A stretch of DNA of 64,000 nt, taken from contig CAKAKS010000275.1 in the NCBI GenBank assembly GCA_916700875.1, forward strand, positions 124,001 to 188,000. Reading direction: 5' to 3'. Made by a program: the position numbers and the translations under genes. Source of the DNA: Sebastes aleutianus. Taxonomy: Eukaryota > Chordata > Actinopteri > Perciformes > Sebastidae. Positions 60,651 through 64,000 of this stretch are shown here, piece after piece (positions within the stretch are counted from its first letter, which is position 1; the number at the start of each line of letters is the position of its first letter). The notes under the pieces were generated by a model, which saw nothing but the letters and a program-made list of their open reading frames with translations, had not been told where the DNA came from and ran no database searches.

Positions 60651-63600
60651 CTAACTTTTAGCTTTTGTCTTCATTAACAACTTCCCTTTAGGTTTGAGTA
60701 AAAGAGACTTTTTGTGCTCCTCCGTTCTTTTGGCCGCTTCCTGCTTTTCGCTCCACGCCTCCATTCCTGTGTCCACCTCCGAGTTCAGCATCACGATGCG
60801 TCTCTGTGGGAAAGAGCGTGACAAAAAGAATGTTAAGAAACAGAAAGGTGAGAAGATAAATAGGAAGGTAAAAGTAAAAGGTGCTGATACTCACCGCTAA
60901 ATCTTCCCTCTCTTGCTTTCTTCTCAGCTGTCCCTTCATTAGAGGTGCTGGTCTCCCGTCTGTCCGGATACACAAACAAGAACACACACAGGAAATTACA
61001 AAATGTGCTAGAAGCAGATCACAACATGGTCACGGTTTTAAAAAGTGTGAATCACTGAATTAGGCCTCTGTTGCTTGAAAAATACCTCCTAATATCTGTG
61101 ACTCAAAAACAAACAATACCTGCAAACGACCAATCAGGCAGGTCTGTCAGAGGGCCGTATTCTGTGCCACTTCGAGCAAGTCCATGTCTGCAAGCAAACA
61201 CAAACGTTATGGAAGTAGAAACAGAGAATTGGAGGACTCGTGGCTAATCAGCTATTCTTTTGCCCCATAGCAACCTGGTCATGATGTACAAAAGTTATTC
61301 TGGCTGTTGCTATAAATAGCTGCTAAAGGACTGGAGTATTGGCTAAATCACACTTGTCGTTATCATGGTAACCGCAAATCAACCAGGAAGAAATCTTAAA
61401 AAGAGTCCTCCAACGGTTTTGCATTGTCGTATTAGCATTTTAGCATGGTCTATAACACTGTCGGACTCAAGATGGATAATATTTTTTAAAAAGTATCAAA
61501 ATCAATGCAGGAGGACCAGAGATTGTAGTTTTTTTTAATCCCACACATTCAAAAAACAACTACATTACCCACAATGCAACTCAACCGCTCAACTCAAATT
61601 ATAGTGAAAATAGAAAACTTTGGTTATAGTTGTTTATATTTTATTATAATGATATACTTTAAAGGATCAATATGCAATATATTTACTGTAATAAATCATC
61701 AAATGACCATAATATGTCATCAGAGATTAAGGAAACATGCTGACAACAACACTACAGCCAGGATGTTCTCCTCTGAAATTTACATTCCGGTCCGCAAAGT
61801 ATGTTTTTGTTTTGGATGTGTGTGATCCCGACTTTTTCTCGTAAAGTTATGACTTTATTCTCGTAATATTACAACTTTTTTTCTTGTAATATTCTGACTT
61901 TATTCTGTAAATCTCAGATGTTTTTTTCCATCAATGTGGCCCTAATACTCCGTCGTACATTTGCTCTTTGGCCCTCACTGCATTAGACTTAATTACTATA
62001 TACATAGACTATAAACTGTGTTACCTTCATCATAATACTCAAATGTTTTGTGGCTCCAGACAGATTATTATTTATTTATTTTTGCCTAAAATGGCTCTTT
62101 TGATAGTAAAGGTTGCTGACCCCTGCTCTATCATGTCAGTTTGTTAGATGCTGTAGTGTTTCCCAAACTAAATGTCAATTAAATTAGGACAAACCAGTTG
62201 CCACACAGCAAGAGTGGAGCTTCTGGGTAAGTTGCCTGCTTTGTCCCATTAGCTAATAATACAGCCTTGATGTACACATCAACAGCACTCAAACAAATCA
62301 ATTATTTAGTAAAAAACCCAGTGTGTCAACGGTGAACTTACTCTTTCCTCCACTTCTGTCCAGCCTGTGCTCCACATGTTGTGCTGAACTGCCTGCTGGA
62401 GTGCCTCAACACTGGAAGAAAACATCAAAAACAGCCTCTGAAATCACCTCTAAGACACCTGAAATCTACAGGATGCACTCTGAACCACTCCATTATGATC
62501 TTATGAGCAGATACTGATCTGTAGTCAATACGTTTTAAAACAAATTCTCAGGTCCATTCTTACTCAACCCGTCAATCTCTAGATCTTCATCCTCCTAAAG
62601 TCCTCACAAGTAGAGGTCAGTTTTCGATAACATTTAGAGGAACCAAATTATGGAGTAGCTTTTCACATCTATCAAAAAACTGTTCATCTGTCAAATGTTT
62701 CAAAAGTCGCTTAAAGGGTCATTTAATTGCTGTCTTGTGATTGCTTTTCCCCCCATGTTGTCATGTTTTTCCCACTCACAATGTTGTTTGAAAGAGTCTT
62801 TATAGATATTTAAATCAATATCCTCCTCACAAACACTAACCATACACTTCCACTCAACACACACACACTTGTCTTTTTTTATATATTTACTGTATTGTTA
62901 TTATTATATATATCTTGTCCTAATTGTTTTGTTATCACTATTATGTAGTCATATTATTTCTTTATATTAATCTTGTCTCTAGGTGGAGGCTTCAGATAAG
63001 CCCAGTGGGGTTTTTTGCCTCTTCCTGCACTTTATTTGATTTATTTATTTATTTTTTGTTATGTTGTATAGTCTTAAATTGTGCAAAAATAAATAAACAA
63101 TAAACAAACAATTCTTGGCTGCGTGTAGGGACTTTTGAAGCAGCATAATTTTGAGATATAAAAATTTAAAAACATTATAAAAGGAACAGTTAACTGAGTA
63201 AATAAAACATTTTAAAAATAAAAAATAGATGTTTAGGGCTTTATTTTAGATGTCTGCTAACATTTATTCTGTGGTAAAGGGGACTTACATGACATCTCAT
63301 TTTTTTATTTATTTACTGTATTGTTATTATTATATATATCTTGTCCTAATTGTTTGTTATCACTATTATGTAGTCATATTATGTCTTTATATTAATATTG
63401 TCTCTAGGTGGAGGCTTCAGATAAGCCCAGTGGGTTTTTTGCCTCTTCCTGCACTGTATATTATTATTATTTGTTATGTTGTATAGTCTTAAATTGTGCA
63501 AAACAAATAAACAATAAACAAACAATAAGTAAACCCTTGTATAAATGTGGTTTCTTTCCCTCCTCAGTGTGTCAGATGAGATCTACTTTACTGAAGAGCA

Positions 63601-63796
63601 GCATTCACAGTTCTTACTGTATTCAAGGTGGTTATTCAAACAGGCAGCTGTATCAAAGGCAGCAGAACTGGTACAAGAAGCTGTTACTTAACAAAGGAGC
63701 TCAACTTTAAGGTTTAAACGAGTCTAACACACAACAGATTTAGTGAATAACCTCTGTCTCACCTGAACAACACAACGTCCTCATGGTGGCTGCCAT
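60651..63796 (-). CDS. mrpl52: Mitochondrial ribosomal protein L52 (mL52)
   Basis: Coding exons in transcript order: 63796-63763, 62411-62342, 61187-61120, 60959-60895 and 60803-60651. They total 390 nt, or 129 residues (human 123), with all phases consistent. The protein is a component of the large subunit of the mitochondrial ribosome. The N-terminus (MAATMRTLCCSG then Ser/Arg-rich sequence) fits a mitochondrial targeting peptide. The diagnostic core [20 protein letters not shown] is followed by MKGQLRRKQEREDLA, matching human MRPL52 closely. The C-terminal part is helical and charged (RRIVMLNSEVDTGMEAW) and ends in a Lys-rich tail. The ATG at 63796 is preceded by a purine-rich context; a second in-frame ATG lies four codons on. 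The gene is convergent with mmp14, the usual vertebrate arrangement. Confidence 0.95.
62540..63112 (+). mobile_element. LINE remnant with 3' tail, in mrpl52 intron 1
   Basis: A plus-strand frame around 62600-62745 reads FRGTKLWSSFSHLSKN, CFKSRLKGHL and then a stop. This is the characteristic end of a non-LTR reverse-transcriptase ORF. The tail contains 'ggtggaggcttcagataagc' and ends in 'aaataaacaataaacaa'. It is antisense to mrpl52 and strongly 5'-truncated. Confidence 0.65.
63298..63526 (+). repeat. Second copy of the same LINE 3' tail
   Basis: Nearly identical to 62875-63112 and in the same orientation ('tattattatatatatcttgt', 'ggtggaggcttcagataagc', 'ttatgttgtatagtcttaaa'), separated from it by about 185 bases. 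Only the tail is present, so this is either an independent short insertion or a local duplication. Confidence 0.85.
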
Positions 63797-64000
63797 CTTT
63801 GCCTGCACTATCCTGTGTTGACCACCAGGTGGTGCTAAAGATGCACTGAGAGGAGCAAAGCAGCTGATAGGTGCATTACTACCACCTACTGGACTGGAGT
63901 GTGGAGCACTAGATTGGCAGGAAACAAAAATAAATAAAATAACAATAAAAATCAAATAAAAAATGTATAATTATTAATAATAATAACAATAATAATAACT
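63797..64000. other. mrpl52 upstream flank
   Basis: About 90 bases of mixed sequence before the mrpl52 start, then A-rich sequence with 'aataataa' runs. The sequence 'gaccaccaggtggtgc' near 63820 is a short palindrome close to the presumed promoter. No gene is seen. Confidence 0.4.

Overview
The window is vertebrate nuclear DNA, almost certainly from a teleost fish and probably a spiny-rayed (percomorph) one. The genes have many short exons with GT-AG introns, and the spaces between them are packed with fish-type miniature transposons, L2/Rex-like LINE tails, a piggyBac copy and microsatellites. There are no operons, CRISPR arrays, rRNA genes or recognisable tRNA genes. I rebuilt four multi-exon genes by hand; every exon junction keeps the reading frame.

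Layout from left to right. (1) 1000-1780, plus strand: a possible three-exon gene for a 193-residue protein with a hydrophobic segment near each end. I do not recognise it. (2) 2407-10645, minus strand: cirop (ciliated left-right organizer metallopeptidase, a leishmanolysin-family M8 protein), 14 coding exons, 663 residues, ending in a membrane anchor. (3) 14733-23675, minus strand: lrp10, 9 coding exons, 801 residues (CUB, LDLa, CUB, three LDLa, transmembrane helix, long sorting tail). (4) 23.7-31.7 kb: a transposon-rich spacer with LINE remnants, a solo MITE and a decayed piggyBac flanked by TTAA. (5) 31750-49795, plus strand: mmp14 (MT1-MMP), 10 coding exons, 559 residues, with an 11.3 kb first intron. 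(6) 49.8-60.6 kb: 3' UTR, nested foldback elements, an unexplained GC-rich patch and a 42-bp minisatellite. (7) 60651-63796, minus strand: mrpl52, 5 coding exons, 129 residues.

The lrp10-mmp14-mrpl52 neighbourhood matches human 14q11.2, where CIROP also lies, so this is an old conserved linkage group. The genes do not form one pathway. cirop acts in left-right axis formation, lrp10 in receptor trafficking between the Golgi and endosomes, mmp14 in pericellular matrix breakdown and mrpl52 in mitochondrial translation. lrp10 and mmp14 are divergent (head to head), while cirop and lrp10 lie in tandem.

The points most worth checking are a frame-supported GC-AG last intron in cirop and a shortened cirop C-terminal region compared with mammals. 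The unknown 193-residue gene model also deserves a check, as do nested MITE insertions with a readable target duplication. Exon coordinates come from splice-site and frame logic plus remembered family sequences, not from transcript evidence or database searches.
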